Shown here one piece after another: positions 1-12,703 of a DNA stretch of 64,000 nt. A model generated the notes under the pieces. The model saw only the letters and a list, made by a program, of their open reading frames with translations, was not told where the DNA came from and made no database searches. Numbering within the stretch: the stretch's first letter is position 1; the number at the start of each line of letters is the position of its first letter. Origin of the DNA: Lolium rigidum (taxonomy: Eukaryota > Streptophyta > Magnoliopsida > Poales > Poaceae); contig NC_061512.1 in NCBI RefSeq assembly GCF_022539505.1, forward strand, positions 249,876,510-249,940,509. Direction: 5' to 3'. Position numbers and translations under genes: made by a program.

Positions 1-525
1 ATGAGGATAAAGACTACTAGCTCTGTAACAAACCCGTCCTGGTGATTTAGCCGTGTCTTAATAAAATATGAGTGTTATATGTTTAAAAAATCAAAATACA
101 AATTTGTTTTTGTTTCAATGAAGAGAGTTTTGTAAATCTAATGTGACTTTTTGGCGATTGTTTTAATGTAGCAATAACTAGCAAGAATTACATGATTGGC
201 GAAAAGCAATAATATATCTAGTTTCTTTTTTTTGGAAAGGAGGATAACCCAACCTCTACATTGATTGATGCATATAGCCATATATTATTAAAATATGTCA
301 GAATTGCTAATTTATGGTTTCAAAAGAAGTACAAAAATATATAGCTGGTCTTGCTCAACTCTGGATTTTTGTATAATTCTGCGCAAATGTGGCTTGTGGG
401 TTCCCTGGTAAACGAATCACGAAACAACGATTTTGGGTATCCACCATGCACCAACATGATGAGTTTGGCATTCAAAAGGGAAAACAAGACATTACAATGT
501 ATAACCAACCCTTAGTACACAAGAG
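1..525. other. AT-rich sequence, no gene recognised
   Basis: No open frame resembles a known protein and I see no terminal repeats. It ends where the LINE-type reading frame starts. Confidence 0.5.
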
Positions 526-1982
526 ATTCATATGGGGATCGGTTGGTTCTTATTAACTCGGTGTTAACAAGCCTTCCGATGTTTATGCTATCTTTCTTTG
601 AAATGCCTAAAGGAGTGTGCAAGAGATTGGACTTCTGTAGATCAAGATTTTTCTAGGAAAGTGATGGCCACAAGCGAAATTATAGACTTATTCGCTGGAA
701 CTTAATTTGTAGACCCAAGGAGGAGGGCAGTCTTGGAGTGGAGGTATTAGAAATAAAAAAGTAAGTGTTTACTAAGTAAGTGGCTTTTTAAACTCTTAAA
801 TGATCAAGGTGTATGGAAAGAGCTGATACATAATTAATAAATATCTTCAATCCAAATCTTTGTCGCAAGCTAAGGCTAAGCCTATGAACTCTCCTTTTTG
901 GAAAGGTCTCATGAAGGTTAAAGAAGAGTTTTTTGACCGCAGATCTTTTACCATAGGCAATGGTGAAGCAACCCGTTTTTGGGAGGACACGTGGTTAGGC
1001 ACCATGCCGCTTCACATCAGTATCCATCTTTGTACAACATAGCACAAAGGAAGAATGCGTCCGTAGCTAATGTGATGCCTCGTGTGCCTTTAAACATAGG
1101 TTTTAGGCAACTCTAACGGGTAGTAGAGAGGATAGATGGACCCACTTTTGTACCCGGATGATTGGTGTTACACTTTCAACACAACCGGACAAATTCTTTT
1201 GGAATTTAACTTCATCCGGGTTGTTCTCCGTAAAGTCTCTTTATCTTGACCATACAAAGTTTCTCCGCAAATATATTTGGAAAATAAAAGTGCCACTAAA
1301 GATAAAGATTTTCATGTGGTTCTTATACCGAAAAGTTCTGCGCACTAAGGATAACCTTGCAAAGAGAAATTGGCAAAGAAACAAAAAATTTGTTTTTGTA
1401 CTCAAGATGAATCAATACAACATCTATTCATATCCTGCCCTTTTGCTAGAATAGTCTGGCGTATTGTGCATATGGCTTTTAATATCATACCGACCACTAA
1501 TATCATAAATTTGTTTGGGAATTGGTTAGCGGGGGTCGCAAAAAAGGATAAGTCACAAATCCGAGTTGGAGTTTGTGCTCTGTTATGGGCTATATGGAAT
1601 ATCAAGAATGATTATATCTTTAACAGTGCAAAATCATCTTCTTTTTATGCTAGTTATTCCGTTGGACGCTCATTGGATTCGTATGTGATCTTTCCTACAA
1701 CCAATGGACAAGCGAGAGGATTTGGCTACTGGGTACAGCCGCCTAGAGAGGATTGCACGGATATATACAGTCAGTGTAGCTGGCGTTTTGATCTTAGCCT
1801 TACATGTTAGTGCAGACTCACTTCATGTTATCTTTCTTTAGATGGTTGACACATGTATCGATCTTATGTGATCCGTGATGTAATAAGTTATAACAAATTT
1901 GTACGGTTTTAATAAAGCAATAAAAGCTGCAAGCATCAATCGATGCAGAGGTTGGAGTGTCGTCTCCATTTCGAAAAAAAAA
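526..1982 (+). mobile_element. 5'-truncated LINE (non-LTR retrotransposon), 3' end
   Basis: Conceptual translation from about 528 gives the C-terminal part of a plant LINE reverse transcriptase, followed by a zf-RVT region. The element ends in a short A-run at 1974-1982, as LINE 3' tails do. The 5' part (endonuclease and most of the RT) is missing, the usual result of incomplete target-primed reverse transcription. A 6-base AAGAGA next to both ends (520-525 and overlapping the tail) could be a target duplication but is too short to be sure. Confidence 0.8.
528..1807 (+). pseudogene. LINE reverse transcriptase C-terminus and zf-RVT domain, broken
   Basis: Reading in order: an RT thumb-type stretch (SYGDRLVLINSVLTSLPMF at 528-584, then a FFEMPKGVCKRLD segment); a K..EGSLGVEVLE segment near 720-755; the RFWEDTWLG motif near 976-1002; and a zf-RVT zinc-binding domain from about 1190 to 1480 (WNLTSSGLFSVKSLY, later IQHLFISCPFARIVW). 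These are hallmarks of plant L1-type LINE ORF2. The frame shifts several times, near 760-840, at 1042 and between 1370 and 1454, and there are in-frame stops, so no functional enzyme is possible. In intact elements this protein copies the element's RNA at a nicked target site. Confidence 0.82.
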
Positions 1983-4418
1983 GAGAGCACAGAATATCTG
2001 ATTTTCATTAACCTGATTAGATGTGAGTTTTTGCATGTTTCATGGCAAAATGAATGTAGAAAAATGATAGGAGACATCTGGATCTTAAATCACAAAAAAA
2101 TGTATTAAATACCCCCTAACATGTTAAACTCAATATATATATTGTGTAACGGGGGAACATAAAACACAAAACTGCAAGGGTGGGAGTACTAGTCAAATTT
2201 CATTATCATTAATCTAGTTAATTTAGATTTTTTTGAATAATAATTCTAATCTAATTTGTTAGATCAGTCTTTCATGTGCATGTCGTCACGGGCTCCTTCT
2301 AGTCCATTTCATCTTAGAAATTGAAACACATACATAAATATACACATTTATGTACTAAAGGTAAACTTTTTTGTACAAAAATCGGTCAAGATAGTGGATT
2401 ACCTCACATAAGTCAATCTAGCTTATCTATGCTTGCTTCTTTGTGCACCTTAACTCTTTCATACTTGTTTTGTTATTCTTAAAATCCATACAACGTGCAA
2501 ATAGTTTTCGGTATTGCATTTCTGGCATATAGGCTGCAAACATCTAGGATTTCTACGTTGGCCATCCACAAGAGCGACACGAGGTAGTTGCTTCATTGGT
2601 GAATTTGTACGTTCTTTATCTTCAGCCATTGATTTGTATCAAATAAAACGGAACATCTCATACACCTGCATGCCGTTGCGATATCCTTATGGTCAGAATT
2701 ATGCCAGATTTTGAAACACATACACAAATATAAGCATATGTGTAAACCTACAAACAATTAATGTTTGCACAAAATTTGGTGATACTATAATATCAACCCA
2801 GATAAGCCAACGTACCTCATATATTTTATTTTCTTTGTGCGACACAAAACCTTTTCTCATTACTTACCTCACATATGTTGTTGACTCTGTCTTTGGCATA
2901 GTTTGCACAATACAAAGATTGATCACCACTCATGTCGAGCAATATATGTCACTCTGGCCTTTTGCCCTTGAACTAATTAGAAATGTGTGACATTGTTACT
3001 TTTGAATTAAAGATGAACTACGAGTTGTTGCTAGTTGTTATAAAATAATATATATGATCTATATTAATTTAGAAAGTTCATTGATTACAACATTATCCAT
3101 TTAACCATGACGCATCGCCAACCATACTCTTTAATATTATTATAATAATATCAATCAAGCTTAACCACTGAAATATGAGGAAGAGAAGGGCCATGTTAAT
3201 TTAAAGGTAAGGCCAAACAATGTTTGCGATCAACATAAAATCACTCTTTCACCAAGCAATACATTGTTTGAGGCGTATATATATTTGCTCTAATGTGCAT
3301 ACAATATTACTTATCTTGGGAGTGACCATCATTGCTAAAGGAAAGCCTACGGAAGCTTTCACACCAAAATAATGCAACAATAACACCCTCGAAGAAAATA
3401 ATGCAGCTATAGTGGTAGCACAGTATCCAGTCCCTCACTAGCGCGCGCTGCACCTAAATATCTAGCATAATGAAGGCGACACCTTGCGTCTTGCTCTCTT
3501 GGCCACAGGATATTTAGGCGACGCGTCACATCGATGTTGCTCTATTGGCCATGGGATTTAGGAGGACGCAGGCACGTATATGGCATGACTGTACCACCAC
3601 GTGATCGTACTACATAGTGTGGCTGCTGCTTGCTCAACCGTCACTCCCCCGACCACACTCTCTCACACGGCACACTCTCGACGAGCCTACTGGCGCGATT
3701 TTGACGTGATTCGGCGATCCGAGACGTGGTGTGGCATCATCGACCACATCTTGGGAATCAGCGTGCTCTCCACCACATCTTCTACAAGGACATGCATGAT
3801 TGCTCTCCTTGGCACTGGCAGTACGTTTTTCTGGTTCGATCTGGTAACCGCACATGAATGAACAGCACCCTTCTTATGGGATGATGGGATCCCTTTGGAC
3901 ACCTGTCCGAATCTATCACTTTCAGAGAAAAAGCGACGTCCTTTGCTGAGACTTTTCTTTGTTCCTAGATTTTTGTAGCTTCACACTCTTCTTGCTCTTG
4001 CTTGCATCTACATCCAGAAATTTCTCATGCTTTTAAGCGTCCTTAATTTTATTATGCTTGTTGAAGCTAGTTCGGGTGGACTGAGAGGACGGGGGGCACG
4101 GCGAGCAGCGATATGTGGAGTATCGGCAAAGTTGAGGCATGCGGCCAAGGAAGAATGGCGGCGAAGTGCACGGCGTAACCGGCAGGGCCTTGCCTGTTGA
4201 TTCAGAGCCGCTCTACATGCTTGCCCGAGACGTGCGCGCACCTCACATACCCACCCACCGGCCGGCCGGCACTACTAGCCGCAGTTCAACGGGTGGCGCG
4301 CGCGTCTCCTTGAACTTGGTACCGGCAACCATGGCGTACCCTGGTCGCGCGAGAACGATGAAGATAGGGAGCTCCATTGGTCAAGCCCAAAGTACACCGC
4401 TGCCGGTTCACTTGATTA
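1983..4418. other. Intergenic, AT-rich then mixed; no gene recognised
   Basis: 1990-3450 is AT-rich. It contains two diverged copies of a stretch running from an ACACATAC-type start (about 2322 and 2716) through an ACCTCACAT/ACCTCATAT motif (about 2400 and 2815), suggesting an old duplication. An 18-bp perfect AT palindrome lies near 3134-3151. 3450-4418 is richer in GC with only short, unrecognisable frames. Confidence 0.4.
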
Positions 4419-5336
4419 AGAGCAACTTCAGCAGATAATGCAAAACTCCGTACCGCAAAAGTGGTTTGCGCCCAAAAACCAATTTGGCGGTTTCAGATTT
4501 GCCCTGCCAACGTAGATATGGCAAATATGAATGGCATAATTTTAAAAAACACTTGGCACCAGATTTTTACAACAATTTTTACGATTTCATACATACAAAA
4601 GAATTTGATTATACATTCATATGGATGCAAAAGCTAACCCTAGATAACCTGGCCCTAACCATTCCTGGGATAATATCAACGGGGCACTACGACGCGGCGG
4701 CGGCACCGGCAACATCGGTCGTTGTTATCGTTGTAGTTGACGACAATAAATCCCCGGTGCCAGGCTTCGCCTGGAATGGACCATCGTTGGGCCTCGGCGA
4801 GATCTACATCCACCCGCTTGGTCTCGTCGTGGCGACGCTTGCCACGGTCCCACATGTCGGAAACTACGCTGTCGAAGGCAGTAGCCGCGCACCTGCAAGT
4901 CCCGGTCCCACTCCGCGACGGTCCCATGCGGTTGAGGACGCATGGCGGTGGGAGATGGCGTCCCGGTGGCACGCAACCTTCAATGTGTGAGCCCGACGGT
5001 GCAGGATGGCATGGAGTGGCCTGCGGGGAGATGAGGCAGAAAATCCGCCCCGATTCAACGAATTCACTAGCCACATTTTGGCGGCTGGTAGATCCAACAC
5101 TGATTTAGCGGAGGTGGCCGGATTTGGCCGGTGCTGGAGGTGGTGGGCGGCGAAAACATGAGGAGAGGAGTTCGACACCCCCCAACCGTAGATATAGGGT
5201 GGGTTAACCGAAATTTGATTTTGTTTGTCACACCTCAATACGGTACATGTCGGGTTTTTTTTGGGGGGGCAAAAACAACATATTGGCAAAAAAATTATAG
5301 TTTGTGCCGATATGCGGTATCTGTTAGAGTCGCTCT
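4419..5336. mobile_element. Non-autonomous TIR element (Harbinger- or Mutator-like), diverged
   Basis: The left end AGAGCAACTTCAGCAGATAA (from 4419) matches, in inverted orientation and with several mismatches, the right end reading AGAGCGACTCTAACAGATAC from 5336 backwards. Both are followed by a CGCA/GCGG-rich sub-terminal stretch. No target duplication remains recognisable. The interior (about 4680-5150) is GC-rich with overlapping open frames on both strands, none resembling a known domain. It could be a gene fragment carried by the element. The family assignment is uncertain. Confidence 0.5.
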
Positions 5337-5515
5337 ACGAGCACACGTGAAGTAGGATCGGCATGTGTTCTTGCAATGGTACCGAATGTCGAATTGACGC
5401 GTGGCATGAAAAAACACAACATACAAAAATCGATTGATGATTCTTGTAACTCTTCCGGGTTCACGCGTGGAGGGTTTGCAGTGTTAAGCAACGGCAAAAC
5501 GCCAGCCTGATTGGC

Positions 5516-5541
5516 GCGTTCAGTGGCGCGAGACAGAAATC
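5516..5541 (+). repeat. 26-bp direct repeat flanking the CACTA element, left copy
   Basis: This stretch starts GCGTTCAGTGGCGCGAGA and matches 18519-18544 at 25 of 26 positions. It lies 43 bp outside the CACTA left terminus, so it is not the 3-bp target duplication. Confidence 0.75.
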
Positions 5542-5584
5542 ACCACCGGCTCCAATACTGAAGGCCCAAAGAGGCGTATTCTTT

Positions 5585-6060
5585 CACTACGGGAAAGAAG
5601 GACGCTGCCGTGCGACAATTCGCACGGCAAAGGGCCTTGTTTGCACGGCAAAGACATTGCCGTGCGTGGACGCACGGCAAAGACCGCCCGGCAAAGTTTC
5701 CGACGGCAACGGCACCATTGCCGTGCGCATCGACAATTTGCACGGCAAAGGATGCTGCCGTGCGTGCGCTGGGCTGCCGTGCGGCAGGTTCTTTGCCGTG
5801 CACGCTGAGTTTGCCGTGCGCGTTAACATTGCCGTGCGGCCTGCTCTTTGCCGTGCGCGCATTCTTTGCCGTGCGTGCGAGCTGTGCCGTGCGACACTCT
5901 TTGCCGTGCGCCAGCATGCAAGGCCGCACGGCGAAGTCCCCTACTGTGCACGCCCCCGGGGCTCCCGAGCGCACGAGTGAGCGCCACGTGGCCCCTTTGC
6001 CGTGCGTGTGCACACGACATGTGACCAAAAGTCCTTTGTCGTGTGCATACACACGACAAA
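5585..6060. repeat. Left sub-terminal repeats of the CACTA element
   Basis: At least 15 copies of a core GCCGTGC (longer form CTTTGCCGTGCG), in both orientations, at 15-40-bp spacing. In En/Spm-type elements such motifs are the binding sites of the TNPA protein, which brings the ends together. By analogy this is the accessory binding region. The long open frames here on both strands are by-products of the repeats. Confidence 0.85.
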
Positions 6061-6379
6061 GGGCCCTGTTTTTTTCATTTTTTTTGCTGTTTTTCATTTA
6101 TCCCTGCAGTTCAAATATTGCCTTTCACAAATATAGCATATATATCAACATATGATCACCAAACACATCAACAACACCACAAATACGTCGAGCAACACAT
6201 AGTTCATGCATACAATCCGTTACATAGAGTCCATAGTCCATCCACACAAGTTACATAGAGTCCATAGTGCAATGTCCATTATTACAATCCATTACAAGCA
6301 CAACAAACCGACAAAGTGCACGAAGACCATGCCATCAACCTTGTCCTCCTCCGCTTCCGCCGGCCTCATCGTCATTGCC

Positions 6380-8540
6380 TTGTGACACATAATCTATAAG
6401 CAGGTTGATGGAATGAACATTTGCGATATTGAACACTTGAACAAGTACAAGTAGCGGGTTGGGCACCGGAGGACTCACCGCGGTTCATGCTCCGGATGAT
6501 GTTCAAGTTGTTCACGGTGACAGGTGTCCCCGGGTCCGAGTGGGCGGTGGCGGCATCCACGGCATGGTGTAAGGTGGAGGAGCAGCAATACTCCCGGTGG
6601 ACTAGATAGAACCGTCTCGGCTCATCAGCCAGCTCATCCGTGCCTCGCTCGCGCTTGCATCATCCGTCGCCGTCGTTGCATCCGCCGCATCATCCGTATC
6701 CGCCGCCGCCGGTACCTGCATCCGCTCGCTCCATGTGCGCCCTTGCTCCCGGGCCGCTCGCTCCTTCGCTGCCATCTCCTCCTACGTTGTGTTGCCGCGA
6801 TGTCATTAACATTTCAATGGAAAGCATGTAAAGGAAATGTAGAGGCTCGAGGAAGAACATACCCGTAACCGCTCGACAGCCTAGATCCGAAGCCCATGGC
6901 CGGGGCTCTACCTCAGGCTGGCCGCTCTTACGACCACGACGGATCCGGCGGAGAGAGGGAACCTTCGCCGGGTCGACGCACCCGTCACCAAACCATAGGC
7001 GGCCATGCTTCAAGCCTTCTCCCGCAAGCACCGCGACCTCAGTGGTCAAAGTCCTCGGCCTCCGGGTTGGCCTCCTCGCCGTACTTCTCGCTTGAACTTG
7101 GAGACATACGACGTGCACCGGGTCTCGCATTGCGGGTTAACCCACACGGACCCCGTCTCAGGATCGGCGTCTTCCTTTGCTTCATCTTCTTTAGCACGGC
7201 AAAGACGTTAGGCTTCGCTCCCCGTCCCGAGTTCCTGCAAAAGAGAACATGTAATCAAGTGAAGTGGCACACCCTTGCGGAGTTAACAAATATATAACAT
7301 GAATTCAAAGAATGAAGGAACCATTAATTTGCTCACCTCGTTCGCAGGTGAAGAGAGAGGGGATGCTGCCTTGGATATGCGATCCACCTCGCATCTCTCG
7401 CCCGCTTCTTCTTGCCCTCCTCGTGCTTCTTGAGGTACTGGGGGCATGTCCACCACATGACCATCGCAAGAAAGCACCTATCGTCCTTGCCGACGTACTG
7501 AGGAGGGTTCTACATGCACAAGATAAACCCATTATGGTAAAATAAACTACATGGCGATAAAGCCAATCAATAACACATAAATGCAAATACCTGCATGTAC
7601 TGCCACGGCTGCATGAGCGTGTCGCGAGCGTCCTCCTTAGTCATGTGGACGAAGCGGTCGGCGTGCCGGCCGCGGACGCATTGAATACGTGCCTCGTAGT
7701 GCATGCCAGTCACCCTCTTCCTTGCAAGCCGGTGTAGGACATCATCGCACGCACGTCTCCTTGCCCTCGGCCCTCTTGAAGTATTTCTGCAACCATGCAC
7801 ATAGGTAAAACAAGGGGCATTAGTGCAATTATTGTGAACCAAGGAGAGTGTATGAATGGTAAGAAGTCAAAAGTCACGTACCCTGAATTTGGCAACAACC
7901 AAATCCGCCGCGGTGCCGCGGCCCATAGGATCTTCCGCGAGGCTGTAGTGCGCCCACCTCCAAGCTACGTCGCAGCCACCCGCAGGGAAATTGACTATCC
8001 CAGGGAAATACCATCTAAGTAGGCCCCCAAGGATGTTCGAGTACCCACGTGGCGGTCTCTGCGACGGGTCTTCATACTTGAACGAGCTGCACCATGAAAC
8101 GACAACATCAATATGTATGTGATAATAATTTTGATAATGACAAAATTGCGATAACGAAATGCCAAAAATTAACATGTACCTCCTTCCATAGGGCACTAGA
8201 ACAACGTGCCCGTAGCGCCGTGCCTTCAGCCGCGGGGAGCCGTGTTATCCCACGCCGATATGGCTTCCTATCACGTGGCCTCGGCCTCTCCACAGCCTGG
8301 AACGTACCGGTAATCCGCCGGCTCTTCCCAATCTAGGCTTTGATCAGGATCGAACACTAAGTTCCCCAACCCCTCATCCTCCGAGAGGTCCTCCTCGTCC
8401 CCCTCCTCCTCCTGGTCCTCCCCACCCACCTCCTCCCTCCCTCCCCACCCCCTCCTCCTCCCGGTCCTCCCCACCCCCTCCTCCTCCCCGGTCCTCCCCA
8501 CCCCCGTGGTGCTCCCGGTCCTCCTCCTCGTCATCATCAT
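6380..8540 (-). pseudogene. TNPA-like (Ptta/En/Spm, Transposase_24-type) gene of the CACTA element, multi-exon, broken
   Basis: The first exon (8540 to 8271) encodes a very acidic, Gly/Glu-rich N-terminus ending near DPDQSLDWEEPADYRYVPG. Later exons encode RPPRGYSNILGGLLRWYFPG and a segment ending DLVVAKFR (about 8090 to 7888); RARIQCV..ADRFVHMTKEDA and ending PWQYMQ (about 7790 to 7592); NPPQYVGKDDRCFLAMVMWW (7510 to about 7340); a Lys-rich KPNVFAVLKKMKQRKTP block (about 7235 to 7140); and a C-terminal part with VAVLAGEGLKHGRLWFGDG (about 7030 to 6970). Segment ends are followed by GT-type donors at 7888 and 7592, which supports splicing. Frameshifts sit near 7770, in 7040-7130 and near 6870, and stops interrupt the end. 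In intact relatives the product binds the sub-terminal repeats. Exon limits are approximate. Confidence 0.75.
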
Positions 8541-8905
8541 CGGCCGCGGGAGGGGGCTAGGACTAGGAGTGAGTACCCGCGTCGCATTCTTCCCTACGCG
8601 GCCGCGTCGTGGTAGCGACAGGAGGGGGCTAGGAGGGGGCTAGTAGGTCGGCCCCGCCTCGAAGTCCCTACACCTACCAAGTCCTTGAGCTTCTTTTTAA
8701 GACCGCCACCCTTTTTTTTGGCGGCATGCTTCAATCACCTCGCAAACACAAATGAAGAGAGTGGTTTATTAGTACGCAATATTGTAAAGAGATAAATATT
8801 AGTGAAAGCAACAGTAAATATAAGTAGATGAACATTAATGAAAGCAACAATAATGCAAAAGGATGAACATTAATTAGTGGAAGCAACAAATAGCAAGCAT
8901 AGAGT
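8541..8905. other. Spacer between the two CACTA genes
   Basis: G/C-biased around 8570-8660 with repeated AGGAGGGGGCTAG words, then AT-rich with repeated GAACATTAAT/GAAAGCAACA words at 8800-8890. No domain was seen. The TNPA-like promoter should lie here, because that gene reads leftward from about 8540. Confidence 0.45.
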
Positions 8906-8909
8906 TCTC

Positions 8910-11900
8910 TCAAACATAGCACGGAGTTCTTACAAATAACCTAGCTAGACAATCTCTATTACACGGAGTTATTACAAATAACCTAGCTAGCCTCACAATT
9001 ACTACTACATAGATCAAGTAGTCCGTGTCGCCGTCCGTGATTGGACCGCGTGTCTCATCATCGTCATCGTGCTCGGCGAACCAATAATCATCAATGAAAC
9101 CCGGAGGTGGTCCATCCGCATCGAGGTCAATCCCCGCTCCGAACGCCTCGAGCAAACTCGAGTCTTCCGGGGCACAAACATCCTCGCCTTCATCTTCTCG
9201 CATTGTCCCCATCCATGCCCGCATCTTCTTGTTCATCGTCTACGACCATGTCATCGATAGTCGGCAAGGCGATTGTGAAATGCCCGGGAGCCCTTCTTCC
9301 CGATAGAACTCGACACTCTTTGCCGAGGGGTCTACGCGGCGGTAATCGTCCTTGTTTGGCGGGGGCGGCCTATTGCGTGAAGGCACCGTCATCACAACAT
9401 CCCATCCATGTAGACGTTTTGTCGGGTTTCCGCACGCGTACGGGAGATAGAATACTTGGAAAGGCTCCGGGTAGCCAAGATGTACACATCCTCTCCCTTA
9501 TAAACAGCAGTTCCTCTCAACTTCGACCAACCCAATTTCAGGATCCCGTCTCACCCGACGTGGGTCAAACCAATGACATTTGAAGACGACGGGATTTAGC
9601 CCTTTCTGAAACCCGTAATTCAGCTCGTATATACCCTCGACTCTTCCATAGTAATGGAGCCCATCGTCACCTTGACATACCACCCCGCTATTTATTGTCT
9701 TCGCGTTGGGCCGGCTTGTTGTGTATTTATGGGTCTGGAAGCGATACCCGTTCACGTCATAGGAGTTGAACGCTTCGACGGAATGGTCAAAGCCCCTAGC
9801 AATTTTTCTTAGCTCGACTTCATCTCTTTGTCGGCTCTTGCCTACAAGTTTAGCACGAGAAGTTTAGAACGAGAAATGACCGATAAATGTCGGAAGTGCT
9901 AGCTAATTTGGGATAGAAAAGTACCAAATTACAGTAACCAGCTTACTAAAACCGAAACCGCCGCCCTTATCGAAAATTTGCTTGGATTCTTCCGGGGTAG
10001 GCTCCCTGTGGGTATTCTTCCAATGTATAGCCTTGAATTGCCTATACCGATGAAAAGAGGAAGAGTTAGCCACGCAAATACGAGTGAATGTTTGCGAATA
10101 ACTAAATGGTTCGCACTTACTCGATGTACGGCTTCACTTCGACCATGGTGTTCAAGACATATACGAGTGGATCAAGGTCCGCTCCTGCAGGTCCGTTCTG
10201 TACGGCTTCGAGCCACTTGACTTGCCACCAAGCCCCACGAAGATGCTAAGCTTGGGTACTTCTTCATTGTTGGCGGCATTGTAACGGAGGACCGGGTTGT
10301 GCTTTGTGGGAATGTTGGGATCATAGTGCTTAGTGGTGAAGTTTGCCACCTCCACGTTCAGGACTCGCCTCGGCTATGGATGCTTCGATCTTGCATTTAT
10401 TGCCAGCTCATTTGACGAAGCTTTTGTGTTTCTCTCTCGGGACCAAACCGCCAACGGCCCCAATTCGGCCCCCCTTTAAGCATTCCTCCGCGAGGTGCAG
10501 GATCATATGTTGCATCGGATTAAAGAACCCCGGAGGAAAGATCTTCTCTAGATCGCAAAGCAACACGGGTGCCTCTTCATCCAGACTTCTCAATCACTTT
10601 AGTGTCTAACTACCTAGCACAAATCTGGCGGAAGAAAAACTCAACCTCGCTAGCACTCGCCAAGTCTTCTCGTGGACATAGCCTCGAATCATCACCGGCA
10701 TTATCCGCTCAAGCCATATGTGGTAGTCATGACTCTTCAGCCCTTGTACTCGCAACGTTTCAATGTTCGGACCCTCATCCAGCTTGGTCGCGAACCCATC
10801 AGTGGAAAAACAAGGAGTCCTTCATCCATTGGAAGACCTCCCTTTTTGGGCCTTTGTGAGGCAGAACGGAGCGTGTGGCTTAGTCCAAGTTTTTTTGGCA
10901 CCATGAGGTGGCCGCGTGTTCAACTCCGGCCTATCGCACCACATTTCTTGATCAATTCGAGCCTTTATGTTATCCTTCGTCTTCTCGGTGTCCACAATCG
11001 TGCTCCAAATGGCTTCACTGATATTCTTCTCGTGTGCATTACATCAATGTTATGCGGGAGCTCGAGAAACTCAAAGTAAGGGAGCTTCCATAAGCACGGC
11101 TTGTGAGTCCATTGGTGTGTCTCCCCATATCCCAAGAAACCATTCCCATCAGTGGCTAGGCTTAAGAGCATCTAACTCGGCCTTGATTTCCGTTCCGGTC
11201 TTCGGAATTGGCTTCGGGCCACGGACAACACGGCCTTTCTTGAAGCTCTTTACATCACTCCCGTATGCATGCCTCCGCTCAAGGAACCGTCGAGCTTCAT
11301 CAAAGCATGAATACTTGCCTCCCTTGTTTAGCCGTAAGAAAGTCACGGCCCGCCCGCACCGTGGGCAAGGCCACTTCCCATGTGTACACCACCCGCGAAC
11401 AAAGCACGTGCCGTGCAGGTCATGCGTGGACGTGTGGTACCACACATACATATCGAAGTACTCCTTCTTTGATGCGTCATATGTTCGGATCCCGCGACCT
11501 TCCCAGCCACGAACCAAGTCATCCACCAGCGGTTCCAGTACACATTCATGTTCTTACCCGGGTATTTGGGCCCTGGGATTATCATCGACACAAACATGTT
11601 CTCTCGATCTCATGCGTACGCCGTGGGGAGGTTCATGGGAATAACAAACACCGGCCAACAACTCGTATACCGCAGCCGACATACCATATGGATTGAACCC
11701 ATCGGTTGATATCGCAACCGCTACGCTCCTCGGGTCACCTGCTTTCAGTGGAAATTTCTTGACAAAGTTCTTCCATGCAGCACTCATCCGACGGATGTAT
11801 CATCTTGTCGTTGTATCTCGTTTCCTTCCACGGCCCACCTCATCCGTCGGGCGTATCCTCGGTCATGAAGAGCCGCTGGATCCTCGTGAGAACTCGGAAG

Positions 11901-12703
11901 ATAGCGGAGGATATTCTTGGCAACCGTGGTCTCGCCTCTTCCGACCATCACCATTGCGGTCTACCTCAAAGTACCTAGAGGAATTGCATTTGATGCAATA
12001 ATTTGTGTCGGCGTGCTCCTCTCTCGAATAGCATGCATCCCTTTGGACAAGCGTGTATCTCGCTGAGATGACATCTTAAGGTCACCGAGCAATTTGGTCG
12101 AATAGTAGAAGTTTTGCGGCAAGAGGTGCCCTTTCGGCGTAAGGCTGCCTACGATGACCGTAAGTTCATCGAACCCATCTCTCGCACAAGTTCCTATGGC
12201 ACTTCAAGGCCATAAGGCGAGCGATGGCATCTAGTTGGGTAACCTCTCGTATTTTCATGTAGGGGTTTCGCGAAGCAAACAGAGCCTCATAATACTCCTT
12301 TGTGTTTTCCTCCGGGTCCTCACTTGTCTCTCGCATCCCGAGGTGTCTCCACCTCTACATGAGGGCTTTCAGTGCACATTACCATTAGCCAAGTTTTCTA
12401 AGCACCTATCAAAACCAAAGGTCATATTCCCCCCTAGGTTGAATCTGCCGCACCTCCTTCCTAGCACGTTTCTTTGCCTTTTCTCCATGGTAAGTCCAAA
12501 TCCCGTAGGACGGTGTGAACCCAAACTTGATCAGTGTGCATACTCATAGTTTCCTTGTCCCGTGCCTTTCGGTTAGCGCACTTACTACAAGGGCACCAAA
12601 CACTTATAGGTCCGCTAGGGATGGCAAACGCCCTATCCACAAACCGCTCGGTCTTTTCTCCCCATTCATCAAGATAGTTCCACCGACCGATTCTCGCCAT
12701 CAT
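8910..12703 (-). pseudogene. CACTA transposase (TNPD/Tnp2 type), broken
   Basis: Reading leftward: an N-terminal Transpos_assoc-type zinc domain starting at one of two adjacent ATGs (12703 or 12700), with RWNYLDEW, then WCPCSKCANRKARDKETM (C-x2-C); the Tnp2 core with a STDGFNPYG motif at about 11700-11680 and a block YFDMYVWYHTSTHDLHGTCF...WPCPRCGRAVTFLRL at about 11460-11340; GNGFLGYGETHQWTHKPCLW...HNIDVMH at about 11145-11040; DUF4218-like LDEEAPVLLCDLEKIFPPGF...HMILHLAEECLKGG at about 10590-10475; DUF4216-like YYGRVEGIYELNYG...FKCHWFDPRR at about 9660-9540; and an acidic C-terminus to about 8985. In active relatives this DDE enzyme cuts and rejoins the element ends. Frameshifts separate most blocks, including one just after HNIDVMH that throws the following EKNISEAIW segment out of frame. 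Introns may explain some breaks but not that one. Confidence 0.85.

Noticed and set aside
3133..3151. 18-bp AT palindrome as a regulatory site
   Set aside because: Only A and T in a very AT-rich region; expected by chance.
5540..6155. Long ORFs of 185 and 181 codons in the left CACTA end
   Set aside because: Open on both strands because the GCCGTGC repeats lack stops; no domain.
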